A DNA stretch of 64,000 nucleotides from Hippopus hippopus (Eukaryota; Mollusca; Bivalvia; Cardiida; Cardiidae). The DNA lies in assembly GCA_946811185.2 (NCBI GenBank), contig OX328097.1:7612242-7676241 (forward strand), read 5' to 3'. Under the pieces are notes generated by a model. It saw only the letters and a program-made list of their open reading frames with translations, was not told the DNA's origin and did no database searches. The position numbers and the translations under genes were made by a program. Positions 1 to 10,870 of this stretch are shown here, piece by piece (positions within the stretch are counted from its first letter, which is position 1; every line of letters begins with the position of its first letter).

Positions 1-491
1 CACAAAATTTGATACTGCAAAAAATGTGAATATGCCCTTTTAAGGCACTGTCCAATGGTTGTGTAGCCCAGTGCACAATTCCATTAGTGGATTTTGTGTG
101 AGAAACATTTTATTTTCATCCCCTACTCAGACAAAATAGTCAAATAGTAACAACTCTGTCCTGATGAAATACTAGAATTCCTAAAGAAGAAAGAGGGTCA
201 CAATGACCATGTATTGCTCCACTTGTAATGATGAATATAAAGAGCTGTAATTTGTATAGGCAGTAACAATAAACCATGTAATTATCAATGGTGGCCATAT
301 TTTTAGGTAAGATAAAGATTCTATAAAGATACTTGAAAGAGATCTACCCAAAATATGAGCAAATTCTGATGGACATTTTTTCAGAAAATTTACTTTCATC
401 GACTTAAACATACTTATTTTACATCGAATGAGAAACAAGTTCTCGCAACTTACACTCTTATCTCTCTTGATTCTACTTCCTGAAAACTACA

Positions 492-610
492 CCAGTTCTC
501 GCACCGAACATGTGGGCCGATAAACAGTCCCAAAGTTGACATCTGCTCCTCGATATTGAACTTGGAACCTTATGGTTATGAGGCCGACCCTCTACCTCAC
601 AACCACGGAC
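492..610 (-). repeat. tRNA-derived SINE fragment (5' part)
   Basis: Read on the minus strand, this starts with a tRNA-like GTGGTTGTGAGGTAGAGG segment and continues to GGTTCCAAGTTCAATA, which resembles degenerate pol III A and B boxes at the usual spacing. No tail or target duplication is visible, so it is a truncated copy. Confidence 0.4.
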
Positions 611-800
611 ACCTCACATTTACTTTCATTATTGATTGGACAGAATTAAAAAGCCAAGCCCATGTCAATCATGATAATTATTTACATGTAAGGTTTCTAT
701 CCTGAAATCAGAAAGCGATCTACCATGCTTTAAACAAAATATGAATAAATTCTGACCAACAACTATTCCAAGTTTTCTGTATGGTTTATTATAACACAAG

Positions 801-1002
801 CAACTCTTTACCAAACAACAAAATTTTAGACTCAATCAAAGTGAAAGTATTTGCAGATGACAAATAAAATGTGACTCAGATGTTGAGATTTGTCATGGAA
901 AAAGTTTAAAACATTGTTGGAAACAGGAGAAAATGCTGGTTCCCAGTGTTTTCAAAAACCTTCTCAGGGTCATTAAACCTTGGGATTATGTGTTGGAGTT
1001 AA
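801..1002 (-). mobile_element. Hairpin MITE family A, arm-deleted copy
   Basis: Family A orientation is called minus here when the element begins with the CTCTTTACCAAACGACAAAA end and ends with the GTGTGGTAAAGGGTTAA end. This copy has both ends in degraded form. The central hairpin keeps its left arm (GGAGAAAATGCTGGTT) but most of the right arm is gone, so it can no longer fold. Confidence 0.75.
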
Positions 1003-1139
1003 AAAGCAAAACCCATAGTGGCATTTATTTTTTGACAGATCAAGATTCTATCATGACATCTAAAAAAGATCAACCATACGACTAATCACACCAGATATGA
1101 ATAAATTGTGATTCACAGTTTTTGAGGTGATCTTCTAAG

Positions 1140-2895
1140 TTTAATCTAAAACTAGAGCGGCAAATTGTCGCAAGATACGCACGTCCCACTGCCAGTTATC
1201 GAGGGGGGATAATAATCGTAAAGGGCAGGTAGAGGAAAATAGTAGTGCAGCAGAAATCATGCAAGTGAATGAAATAGGCATGAATCTCTCCTCTAATGTT
1301 AAGGAAACATGCATATAAAGTTTCAGGTCATTCCAACATGAAAAGACAAAGTTATATTGTAGAGAAGCATGAAAAGCTGTAAAAAAAAATAATGAATAGG
1401 GAATAATTCCAAAAGGGCATTAGGTAAGGTTACGGCTCCAGTGCATTGCACTTTTCGTAACTGCAACAAACATGTTTACCACGTCTCAAGTCAATTTGAT
1501 TTGAGGTGACAAAAGTTCCGTTCCGGACAAGCAAGAAATACTGCAAAAATGAAGATTAAAGTGGAATTACTCAAAATCCTCGCTAGGTAGAGTTATTGTT
1601 CTTGCCCAGTGTACTCCGTAATATTGCAACAAACATGCATACCAAGTTTGACTTGAGATGACAGTTATATTCCACACAAGCACTAAATGCTGTAAAAATG
1701 ACAATCAAAGGGAAATAACTCAAAGACAGCATGAGGTAGAGTTACAAACCTTGCGCACTGCACTTCCAAATATTGCAACAAATAAGCATACCATAATTCA
1801 AGTCATTCCTACTTAAGATGACAAAGTTATGCTCCAGACAAGCAAGAAATGCTATAAAAATGAAGATCTAAGGGGGAATAACTCAAAATTAGTGCTAGGA
1901 AGAGTTATGGTTCTTGTGCACTGCATTCCGTAATTTTTCAACAATCATGCATACCGAATTTGAAGATGTTCAGACTAGAGATGACAAAGTTATATTCCGG
2001 ACAAGCAGAAAATGCTGTAAAAATGACGATCAAAGGGAAACAACTCAAAGACAGCATGTGGTAGAGTTATGGTTCTTTCGCACTGCACTCCGTATTATTG
2101 CAACAAACACAAATACCAAGTTTCAAGTCAATCGGACTGGAAGCTCTGCTCCGGACAAGCAGAAAATGCTGTAAAAATGAAAATCAAAGGGAAATATCTC
2201 AAAGACAGCACGAGGTAGAGTTATGGTTCTTTCGCACTGCACTCCGTATTATTGCAACACACACAAATGCCAAGTTTCAAGTCAATTGGACTAGAGATGA
2301 CAAAAATTATGCTCCGGACAAGCAGAAAATGCTGTAAAAATGATGATCAAAGGGGGAATAACTCAAAGACAGCATGAGGTAGAGTTATGGTTCGTACGCA
2401 CTGCACTCTGTATTATTGTAACAAACACAAATGCCAAGTTTCAAGTCAATCAGACTGGAGATGACAAAGTTATGCTCCGGACAAGCAGAAAATGCTGTAA
2501 AAATGAAAAAGGGAAATAACTCGAAGACAGCATGAGGTAGAGTTATGGTTCTTTCGCACTGCACTCTGTATTATTACAACAAACACAAATGCCAAGTTTC
2601 AAGTCAATCGGACTAGAGATGACAAAGTTATGCTCCGGACAAGCAGAAAATGCTGTAAAAATGACAAAGGGAAATAACTCAAAGACAGCACGAGGTAGTT
2701 ATGGTTCTTTCGCACTGCACTCCGTATTATTGCAACAAACACAAATGCCAAGTTTCAAGTCAATCGGACTGGAGATGACAAAGTTATGCGACAAAGAACT
2801 GGATGCCGCCCGCCCACCCGGACGCCATGGGTGATCCCGTAATACGTCCCGTCTTCGACGGGCGCATAAAAAGTTAGCCTATGTATAGTTAAAAT
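1140..2895. repeat. Tandem array of about 160-bp units (pearl/Helitron-like element)
   Basis: About nine diverged units are marked by recurring GACAAAGTTATGCTCCGGAC and GGGAAATAACTC motifs. Successive markers lie near 1816, 1978, 2293, 2459, 2616 and 2773, a period of about 157-166 bp, and the units become more alike toward the right. The array ends in a short hairpin, CCCGTC-TTC-GACGGG, at about 2848-2863, followed by an A-run. Bivalve pearl-type non-autonomous elements combine about 160-bp core repeats with an ACGG-type tail, so that assignment is likely. The left limit, near the CGGCAAATTGTCGC motif, is uncertain. Open frames across the array are repeat-driven and are not called as genes. 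Confidence 0.75.
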
Positions 2896-3041
2896 GCCAC
2901 ACCCATGGTCTTTGACCAGTGGAGCTAAAAAGTCTGTTGCAAATATCATTCTGTTTTAAAATGCCTCGGAATGGGATTATGACTTTAGAAAAATGAACTG
3001 AAAGATCAGTAGAACTTGGACTAAAAGCAATTTGAGGTATA

Positions 3042-3271
3042 TTAACTCATTACCAAACGACAATATTTTAGGCTTGTCCAAATCGAAAGCATTTGCAGAC
3101 GACAAAATAAAAGTGACTGAAAATTTGGAATTTGTTTTCTGAAGGGTAGAAAACATTGTGGGAAAAAGAGAAAATGCTGGTTACCAGCATTTTCTCCTTT
3201 CCCCCACAATGTTTTCTAAATGCTTCTTTCTCAGGGTCATCAAAAGTAGGTATTGTATGGTGATGGGTTAA
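3042..3271 (-). mobile_element. Hairpin MITE family A, full-length
   Basis: TTAA is present at both ends (3042-3045 and 3268-3271). Terminal repeats read CTCATTACC on the left and GATGGG on the right. The central hairpin is nearly intact, with arms running from AGAAAACATTGTGG to CCACAATGTTTTCT. Confidence 0.85.
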
Positions 3272-3280
3272 TTCTGTTAT

Positions 3281-3501
3281 TTATTTACCTCACAGTCCTG
3301 AGTTTTAACAACCATGTGAAAACAGCTTTTGAAAACATTGTCTGAAAAGGAGAAAATGTTGTTAACCAGCATTTTCTCCTTTCCCCACAATGTTTTCTAC
3401 CCTCCCAAAGGCAAGTTTCAATTTCTGAGTCAAGCGTAATTTGTTGTCTGCAAATGCTTTCAATTCAGACCTATCTAAAATTTTGCTGGGTGAAGACTTA
3501 A
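3281..3501 (+). mobile_element. Hairpin MITE family A, degraded left end
   Basis: This lies directly after the preceding copy in the opposite orientation. The left end is altered (TTATTTACCTCACAG), the right end finishes in TTAA at 3498-3501, and the hairpin core at about 3334-3400 is mostly preserved. Confidence 0.75.
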
Positions 3502-3924
3502 TAATATGTATCATGATTAGCTTGCATGGTTAGGGAGTCATTTTGCAAGACATCAAACAAAAATCTGCCCTGAAAAAAATAGCCCTTTTTTTTTTTTATG
3601 AAACACTCACTCATAGTTGAGTGCTATACCTCTTCAACAAATTTCTTAATTTATCAATGGGTGCAGTCTGATCTTTGATCTATGCCATCCGCTTGTGTTG
3701 TCAATCCTATACAATCAAAATCTTTGTAAGTTTCAATGGATTGTATTTAGAGCCGTTGAAAGAGGTCGAGTTTATTTATTTGGTGCTTAAAGAGTTAAAC
3801 AAAACTAGTAATTACATCCAAGATGGCTCTTACAATATTACTTTATCAAGTGGGTAAACATGCTCTCTGGTGCAATGAAAGGATAAATAGGCCGATTCTG
3901 TTTCATTCCAGCATCACTCGGTAT

Positions 3925-4248
3925 ACATTCCGCTTAGCCATGGTAGTGCAGTCAGTAGCATTCAGGACTTGTGATCAGCGGGTGGCTGGTTTGAATCCCA
4001 AGCTCGGCCAATTTCTTTTCGAGGATTGATGATAGTCATTGCAACAGGATTGATTCCTCTCTCACAGCTGAGGATTACCTTTATAATGGTTATGTGGAAA
4101 AGCAGCAAGTGGCTTGGAAAGAGTATTGTGTGAAGTATTGGTGACAGAAACTCCAGGAAAGCATGGATAGGTTCACTGGCCACCGCAAAATATAACTGAA
4201 GTAATGTTGAAAATGGCATTAAACACAACACAAACAATCAATCAATCT
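3925..4248 (+). repeat. tRNA-derived SINE with (AATC)n tail, diverged
   Basis: The copy shares its whole length with the better-preserved SINE at 13930-14252. A degenerate tRNA-like head carries a B box at about 3988 (GGTTTGAATCC). A TGATGATAGTCATTGC block and a body ending AATGTTGAAAATGGCATT follow, then a CAATCAATCAATC tail. No clear target duplication was found, consistent with an older insertion. Confidence 0.75.
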
Positions 4249-4327
4249 GTTATTATGCCATTACCTATAGCACACGAAACCAGATTAATATGAAATTAAT
4301 GAATTACTGTAGATCTAAGTCAGTTGC

Positions 4328-4547
4328 TTCATTCTTTACAAGATGGCAACTTTTTAGACTTGTCCAAATTGAAAGCACACATATCAAATCTGAATACAAT
4401 TATTTGATTTGTCACTATAAGGCTACAGAACATTATGGAAAAGGGACAATTTACAGGCTACCAGCATTTTCTCCCCTTCCAACAAAATTCTCAAAAGCTT
4501 TCTTTCTCAAGGCTATTAAACCTTAATAATGTGTGGTAAAGGGTTAA
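4328..4547 (-). mobile_element. Hairpin MITE family A
   Basis: The right end, GTGTGGTAAAGGGTTAA, is intact. The left end is eroded (ATTCTTTACAAGATGGCAA). The hairpin is disrupted by substitutions (GGGACAATTTACAGGCTACC) but CCAGCATTTTCTCC of the right arm survives. Confidence 0.75.
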
Positions 4548-4770
4548 AAAATGGTACTGACTTTAGCCATCAGGAAAGCATGACAAAGCATTAGAAAGCA
4601 TTACAATTTCAGGTGTTTTTGTAGCAGGTATTTCACCAAAAAAGCAGACAGTGTACATCCAAGCCAAGACTGCATTCTGATCTTTGATGCTCACTGTCTG
4701 GAAAATAAAAATCACCTAAAATAGCACTCCATCTTACATTTTAAATCTAACATTGTCCTCCCATAAAGGC

Positions 4771-4981
4771 TTTACCCTTTTCCAAACTATCAAAGCTTTT
4801 CATGACCTTCAAGATGCTTTTAGAAACATCGTGACTGGTAATCAGCATTTTCTCATTTTCCCACAATGTTTTCTACCCTTCCAAAAACATGTCAATTTTT
4901 CAGTTACTTTTTTTTTTTTACATCTGCAAATGCTCTGACTTTTCCACAAGTCTTAAATTTTGTTGTTCGGTAAAGAGTTAA
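4771..4981 (+). mobile_element. Hairpin MITE family A
   Basis: The copy starts TTACCCTTTTCCAAAC and ends GGTAAAGAGTTAA. The left hairpin arm is partly lost while the right arm (CAGCATTTTCTCATTTTCCC) persists. Its final TTAA at 4978-4981 is also the first TTAA of the next copy. Confidence 0.75.
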
Positions 4982-5160
4982 CCCTTTACAGATGAAAATT
5001 TCAAAATTATTTCAATGGTGCAATTATTCTTTGATAGTACAGAAAACCGTCTGGGTAAAGGAGAAAATGCTGTTTACCAGCATTTTCTTTTCCCACAATA
5101 TTTTCAAGCGACTTTTTTCCTAAGGTCGCTAAAAGTCGGCATTGTGCGGGAAAGACCTAA
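4978..5160 (-). mobile_element. Hairpin MITE family A, sharing a TTAA with its neighbour
   Basis: This copy begins at the shared TTAA with CCCTTTACAGATGAAAATTT and ends GTGCGGGAAAGACCTAA. The hairpin core is present but shortened (AGGAGAAAATGCTGTTTACC). The layout fits insertion of one copy into the TTAA flanking the other. Confidence 0.75.
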
Positions 5161-5465
5161 GCCCCTATGAAGTACTGGGATAATTGTATTGACTCAACAT
5201 CGCTGTTTGTATCTCCTTTTGGACAGTTTTGTTCATTTCTCACCATCACTATCAAATTATTTGAGTGATGGATATTAATTGCTGTAATCCTTGAAAGAAA
5301 CAATTTCTCCTCTGGCAAAATTTCCATTAAGGTCACCCAAATGGCATATCTGTACTCTTCTGTCGCTCTAGGAAAATGACCTTTGCACTCCCAATTGAGG
5401 TGGCTTCCTTTCCATCATGTGTACCCTCTTGATTTCAATGATCCCTTTGGTGTTGTTGGCCCTGG

Positions 5466-5612
5466 CTCCTTACCAGCTGACAACATTTTAGACTTATTTA
5501 AAGAAAACATTTGCAGATCTGACAAATTAAATCTGGATGAAACGATTGGATTTGTCTATGAAAGTTTTGTAAAGGTTGTGAGAGATGAGAGAATGCACTT
5601 CCTCAGGTTTGT
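5466..5612 (-). mobile_element. Hairpin MITE family A fragment
   Basis: Matches the left portion of minus-oriented copies (CCAGCTGACAACATTTTAGACTT and onward through GATTTGTCTATGAAAG). The hairpin is collapsed to a short AGAGAATGC remnant and the right end is missing. Confidence 0.55.
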
Positions 5613-6022
5613 TTAAATTCTGACATTTATGTAAATGGTTTAAACTTTCAATAAATGAAATGGACAAAAGCAAAGAAGACATTTTATCCATCCATGTGGT
5701 GACCTTGACTTTTGATGAAAAGATATGATAGAACTACCATACTTTTATCAAAGTACCATACATTTCTCAATTTCTAGTTAAGTTTGGGGGTAACTGTTTA
5801 GCCTGGATTCCAGTCTGTTTGTCACGCTATCATTCAAATGTTACTGGAATCCCTCATAGAATAATAGACACAGTAAATCTATGATCACACTGAATGTGCA
5901 TAATCCAACAGAAATTCTCCTAACCCCAACACTGCTATATAAATGAAATGGATATTCATGTTGCTGTCATAACTTCAAGCAAAGTACCAGAAAGTGCAGA
6001 TTCAGATCAGACTGCATATTCT

Positions 6023-6264
6023 GTACAACCCAATCCTGAGTTCTAATGATCCGAGTTCTAATGATCCTATTAGAGAAGGCTTTTGTAAACATTTTGGGAA
6101 AAGGAGAAAATGCTGGTAACCAGCATTTTCTCCTTTTCCCACAATGTTTTCTACCTAATGACCGACAGAAATCATCATTTGAGCTACGTTGACTTTGTTG
6201 TCTGCAAAATTTAATGCTTTCAATTTGGTCAAGTCTAAAATGTGGTCGTTCAGCAAGGAGATAA
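6023..6264 (+). mobile_element. Hairpin MITE family A with internal 15-bp duplication
   Basis: The hairpin is strong (CATTTTGGG..CCCACAATG). Left of it GAGTTCTAATGATCC is repeated twice in tandem. The right end is eroded (CAGCAAGGAGATAA). Immediately to the left, 5995-6022 resembles half of a family B hairpin (CAGATCAGACTGCATATTCTGT). Confidence 0.75.
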
Positions 6265-6394
6265 AGCAAAGGACTTAAATAACTAATCTACAGTGTGCCT
6301 AGAAAGTTTAATGTACTTTGCTTTTCTTAAAGTGCTACTGCTCTTTATAAAATGATGACAATTTAAAATCATGCATATTGGAAACATTTCCATA

Positions 6395-6621
6395 GTATCA
6401 ATCAAATGTAGCTAAAAAGATGAAGTTTGTCTTTGAAACAAATGTGTCTCATTATCATGGGATTTGTCTTTTGAAAGTTATGAAAAGAACATGATGGAGA
6501 AAGGAAACAACACTGGTAACAAACATTTCCTCCTTTTCCAACAATGTTTTCTAAAAGTTTGATCTTCAGGGTCATGAACCCCATCCCTTCAACCCGCCCG
6601 GGTTATCTGGTAAAGGGTTAA
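6395..6621 (-). mobile_element. Hairpin MITE family A, internally rearranged
   Basis: The right end, CTGGTAAAGGGTTAA, is intact. The left half contains two consecutive versions of the same segment (TTTGTCTTTGAAA near 6427 and again near 6468). The hairpin arms are diverged. Confidence 0.65.
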
Positions 6622-6637
6622 AAACCCTGTCGGTTTA

Positions 6638-6720
6638 CTTGCTTTCAAGGACAATATAGATCAAGATCAGACTCATAGAATACTTCAGACTGCACAGAAT
6701 GATTATGTTTCTGAATTGGG
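6638..6720 (+). mobile_element. Hairpin MITE family B fragment
   Basis: Contains GACAATATAGATCAAGATCAGACT and a rearranged partner AGACTGCACAGAAT. Flanking family B sequence is mostly absent. Confidence 0.45.
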
Positions 6721-7117
6721 ATCTGCGCTGAGACATTATGACCAAATCGAGCTTTGAAACTGCAAGATTTAGGTTTCAAGCCAAAGCACTTGATTTGATG
6801 AATTTGCTTTGCAAAAATTAAGCCTTGATCCTATGAAAGGTATACATAGAGCAATGTACCCTAGTATCGACACGTTAAGCAGTCCAACATGAATTTCGGC
6901 AAGCAATACGTTTTTCCAATCGGAAAATAACCAGGTTTATAAAGCAAGATTTCATTGGGTATTTCATGCCATGACTAGGCTCATACGAACAAAATTTGAC
7001 CAATGAAATACCTTGAAACAGCTACTCTCAATTTGATGAAATTAAACAAAGGTTCCTATCATCGACACCCTTCAACTCCTATTATCAACACCCACAAAAA
7101 GTTTAAAAAAAAAACAG

Positions 7118-7216
7118 TTTAACCCCCTTCCGTCATCATTTATTTCGTGATTTTGTCGCCTACAAATGCTTTCAATTCAGTCAAGTCCAAAATTTTGTCG
7201 TCAGGTAAAGGGTTAA
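7118..7216 (+). mobile_element. Hairpin MITE family A, right-end fragment
   Basis: Only the terminal ~100 bp remains, from the GTCGCCTACAAATGC segment to GGTAAAGGGTTAA. No hairpin. Confidence 0.65.
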
Positions 7217-7327
7217 ATCAGTAGGCCTACTTTACGTTAATACCAAAACAAATTTCAAAGGTATTTTAAACAGCATACCAACTTCATCCAAACATCTTTT
7301 AACAACAACGTTTCCTGGGCCCCGTTT

Positions 7328-7612
7328 TACTAATATAGTTACGTACAAAATTTGCGTAACTATAGTATGGTGGCATATTTCTGCCACAAGATACGAGATA
7401 ATTATCATGGTTACTTTAGAAAACTATTGCGATAAATCAAAGTTTCCTGGAAATTTTATCTAGATAAAATGAAAATATAGTCTCCAGGAAAATTTGATTT
7501 ATCACAATAGTTTTATTAAATTATCACGATAGTTATCTCGTATCTCGTGGCAGATACTATAGTTACGCAAAACTTACGCAAATTTTGTTTGTAACTACCT
7601 TAGTTACTTTAC
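7328..7612. mobile_element. Foldback MITE with ~120-bp imperfect inverted arms
   Basis: The left arm (about 7328-7455) and right arm (about 7490-7612) are reverse complements with scattered mismatches. Anchors are TTTGCGTAACTATAGTAT on the left against ATACTATAGTTACGCAAA on the right, and GATACGAGATAA against TTATCTCGTATC. There is no coding capacity. The superfamily is not determined because a target duplication could not be fixed. Confidence 0.7.
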
Positions 7613-7877
7613 ACCTTTGCTAGGAAGAAATCTACCCTGAAACTCAAATCACCGACACATCGGACAGACAAATTTACATTTTTTCCTTTCATCTTTGTCT
7701 AGTAGCTTGTATTCTGGGCGATGTGCGCACGTAAAATGCTACTGTGTATCGCATATTTCACATCTAACCCAGCGGGATGGATGCTGATCTCCCTTGTAAC
7801 ATACTGGGCACGTGTCAAATTCCTCCTGGATATCATCACTATCGTCACCAAACAGTAACTTGCTAGATCTATATGTA

Positions 7878-9403
7878 CTGAACCAAAAAAGAAACTCTCC
7901 GTGTTTAAGTGCAAATGCAATGTTATTTAAAAAAATCAAAATGTCAGATGACCTACATATATTCGAGTGAACAATTATGTGTCCGATAAAACAAATTTTA
8001 ACTCGATTGAAAGCATTTTGCAGAAGAAACCCGCTGAAAGTGATTTTCACGTGCATGCACGGACCAGTATAATTCGTGTATATTTCTTGAAACCTTTCAG
8101 TCCAATTTTATAGACTTTCATGTAAATAAGAAAAAGACGTTGAAAAAAATTAAATTCTTTTTTGTTTTCTTTATTTTTGATATGCCTAGAATTCCGCAAA
8201 ATTTATGCGAACGTGCCATTGGCATGCTTAATGCTGGTATGACGATGAATGCTGTTGCTATGAATATTGGATGTTCTACTCATGCTATTCGACACCTTAG
8301 GCAACGTTTTTAAGCAACAGGGCGTACGGAAGATCGACCACGTAGTGGACGTCCTCGCGTCACAATGCGCGGCCAAGACCGCTATATTCCGAACACCCAC
8401 CTGCGCAATCGCTTCCAAACTGCCACAGCCACTGCTGCTAACACCCCTGGTACACATAACAACTGTATATCTTCCCAAACTGTGCGCAATCACTTGCGCA
8501 CGGGTGGGCTACGTGCACGTCGTCCATACGTTGGTTGTGTTTTGACATGACGTCACCGCGTAAATCGTGTTAATTGGGCACGTACACACCAACGCTGGCT
8601 TAGACAACAATGGAATAGCGTTCTTTTCTCTGACGAGTCGAGGTTTTCCATTCATCGAGGTGATGGAAGGGTTCGAGTATACCGTAGGAGAAATGAACGT
8701 TATGCCGACTTGCGTACTTGAACGAGATCGTTATGGGGGTGGGGGTTCTGTCTTGGTCTGGGTGGGCATTGCACATGGCTTTCGCACTAATCTCGTCATT
8801 ATTGAAGGGAATTTGAATGCCCAACGCTACCGAGATGAAATTCTTGCGAGGCACGTTATCCCACTGTTTCAAAATAATGCCAATATCACTCTTTTTTAGC
8901 ATGATAATGCCACAAGCCATACAGCTAGGGACAATGTGAATTTCTTCAGGGCGAATAAAATTGCATTTATTAATGACTGGCCTGCCAAAAGCCCTGATCT
9001 GAATCCCATTGAACACCTTTGGGATAATTTGGACCAGCGTGTTAGACGTCGCCCTATTCCACCGTCAAACGTCATTCAGCTAAGACAAGCCTTAATTCAG
9101 GAGTGGAACAACATTCCACAAGCCGAAATCAATACACTTATCCGTTCTATGCGCCAACGATGCCAGGCAGTCCTTCATGTTGAAGGTGGTCATACCCGGT
9201 ATTAATTTGTGATTTTGGTGAGCGACCCCTTCCGCATTTTAACTACCATTTCACTACTTTTGGATAAACCCTCAGCAATTATTTTTTTCACACAAAGTCG
9301 CAATTAAATACTCTTTCAATGCATATAAATCTAGTTTAATCCTGATTTTCATATTTGTGTATATCTGCACTTAAACACAGGGGAAGTTTCTTTTTTGGTT
9401 CAG
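7878..9403 (+). mobile_element. Tc1/mariner element, 1526 bp, inactive
   Basis: Terminal inverted repeats begin CTGAACCAAAAAAGAAAC on both ends and remain similar for about 40 bp through GTGTTTAAGTGCA. TA lies directly outside each end (7876-7877 and 9404-9405), the expected duplication. The element sits inside an older minus-strand pseudogene. Its transposase is broken, so it can no longer move itself. Confidence 0.85.
8182..9205 (+). pseudogene. Tc1-like DDE transposase pseudogene
   Basis: From the ATG at 8182 the frame reads through an N-terminal helix-turn-helix-like region and is interrupted by an in-frame TAA at about 8311, a TGA at about 8548, a frameshift near 8720-8730 and a TAG at about 8897. 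The reading frames together would cover about 340 residues, the normal Tc1 length. Catalytic landmarks are recognisable: the first Asp in LFSDESRF, the second Asp in HDNATSHTA, and the terminal WPAKSPDLNPIEHLWD motif with the third acidic residue, consistent with DD34E. The first frame resembles the N-terminal DNA-binding domain of Tc1 elements. With four lesions it cannot give a full protein. Confidence 0.9.
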
Positions 9404-9750
9404 TATATATCATTTTCATTCTCCGAATCACTTTCATTATACTTTGCCTTTCTCTTCTTTCTTCGTGAGCGGCTCTTGCCCGCTGTACTTTCTGTTTTCA
9501 TCTTTCTCTACTCGTCTCTGGCAATTCTCTTTCTTTCCTTTTCTTCTTCCTTCTGGATTTTCTTCTGTAATCTCTCCTCCTTCCGGTTTGCTTTGACTTC
9601 TTCCTCATGTCTTTTCTTATTCTCTCTTTCAACATTTCTATGGCCCTAGCACCTGATATTGCTATTGGCAGTTGTGCTGACATCGTCTACAAGAAGATAG
9701 AAACGTTTCATGACTTAATCTTGCTACATAAAACTGATGGTTATAGAGGG

Positions 9751-9795
9751 GTGTCGATAATAGGAAAGCGATGGTAACATCTTTTCCTATTATCG
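9751..9795. repeat. Inverted repeat carrying a TATTATCGACACC motif
   Basis: GGTGTCGATAATAGGAAA is followed 13 nt later by its near-perfect reverse complement. The same motif recurs in either orientation near 6866, 7049, 7077 and 10110. These sites bracket the PHD pseudogene and may be subterminal repeats of that older element. Confidence 0.5.
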
Positions 9796-10710
9796 ACATC
9801 CTCAATATTTGCCAAACAGAGTGTGGTTATAACTTAAAACACGTGGACAAAGGTATAATAAAATATCTACATCTGAAAAAAATTCAATAACGCATGTTTT
9901 ACAGCTTGATTAACAATATGGTGTACCTATAAAAAATTAACTCACCTTAGCCAGGTCTGTAAGAATGCCAACAAAATCACAAAATATTTCATTTCTGGTT
10001 TATGAACAATCCAAAATGGCACCGACGACGTCAAATATGTATGATGTCATTATTAAACTTCCCGATGTCATCGGATGACATAATAATCATATGTAAACAG
10101 AGAAAAGCTGCGGTGTCGATGATATGAGAGGGTCGAAGTTAGGAAACATTTCTCTATAAAGGATGCCCAAAACTTTTCATTTTCTTGCAGTAGACAACTT
10201 TTGAAAACATTACAACAAAAGGAGGTATTACATATAACAAGCAACTTCTCCCTTGCCTTTCCCTCTTGCTCTAACATATAAAACTTCCACTTATTATGAT
10301 TCTCCATATTTTTCCATATTTTGTAATAAAGTTTTCAAAAGAGTATGGTGTGAATTTGTTCTATGAAATAAGGAGTAATACAAAAACAAAATCATCGTTC
10401 ACAAGCTGGAGGAGGCACAGATAAACTCTCTAAATTCAAGCACAAAAGCAATCAAAGTGCTGTCAGCACTGTAATCGGTCGACACTGAATAACCACACTG
10501 TTTTTGAAAATCACATATCAAATGGTAGTTGTTTGAACTGTGTATGGGAGTAAGAACCCCATGTTATATTGCCTTTTATACTGAATTAGAACCTTGACAA
10601 TGGATAAAGAAATCCATTCTTATTCTTGCAAAGGACTATGTGGAAATCATCTAATTTAGTAATAAACTGGTTGAGTAATTGGTTGTTTTGTGTTTTTGGT
10701 CACTTTAGAC

Positions 10711-10870
10711 ATTATTTCAGTCATATCACGGCTACAGCCTTCTTATTCATATTTGTCAAGGATTTCACTAGTACTAGGCAAGGGCTCTGAGGTATCCTAC
10801 CTGATGACACTCCCACGAAAAACACAAGTGTCGAATCCTACACCATACAACTGAACCACCTAGGAACCTT
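10711..10870 (-). repeat. tRNA-derived SINE (CCTTGGGCAAG-type), minus strand
   Basis: Read on the minus strand it matches the SINE at 39893-40109 in order: a degenerate tRNA-like head, a GGGAGTGTC block, the region corresponding to GCAAGACACTTCAGAGCCC, then AAATCCT and TGATATGACTGAAATAAT. The sequence is well diverged and no target duplication is visible. Confidence 0.65.

Larger units (their letters stand above)
7649..9686 (-). pseudogene. Decayed C-terminal exon of a PHD-finger transposase-like protein, split by a Tc1 insertion
   Basis: Two minus-strand pieces flank the Tc1 element at 7878-9403. The upstream piece (9686 down to 9406) starts after a plausible splice acceptor (TTCTTGTAG). 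It encodes a Lys/Arg-rich stretch and then, after a frameshift, an acidic NESDSENEN stretch. The downstream piece (7877 to 7649) encodes an acidic DDSDD stretch and a Cys/His pattern, C-x2-C..C-x2-C-x4-H-x2-C..C-x2-C, typical of a PHD finger, ending at a stop. One stop codon falls inside the PHD motif just before its His. In animals this order of basic region, acidic region and PHD is seen at the C-terminus of some pogo/CENP-B-like DDE transposases. That is a family-level inference; the catalytic domain is not visible here. It is clearly inactive. Confidence 0.5.

Noticed and set aside
1914..2834. Overlapping ORFs in the first tandem array
   Set aside because: They follow the 160-bp repeat period; the open frames come from the repeats and are not a gene.
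1140..2895. CRISPR-like array
   Set aside because: Units are contiguous and diverged with no unique spacers, and the rest of the window is clearly eukaryotic.
9395..9649. Hydrophobic plus-strand ORF
   Set aside because: It is the antisense of the Lys/Arg-rich minus-strand exon remnant.
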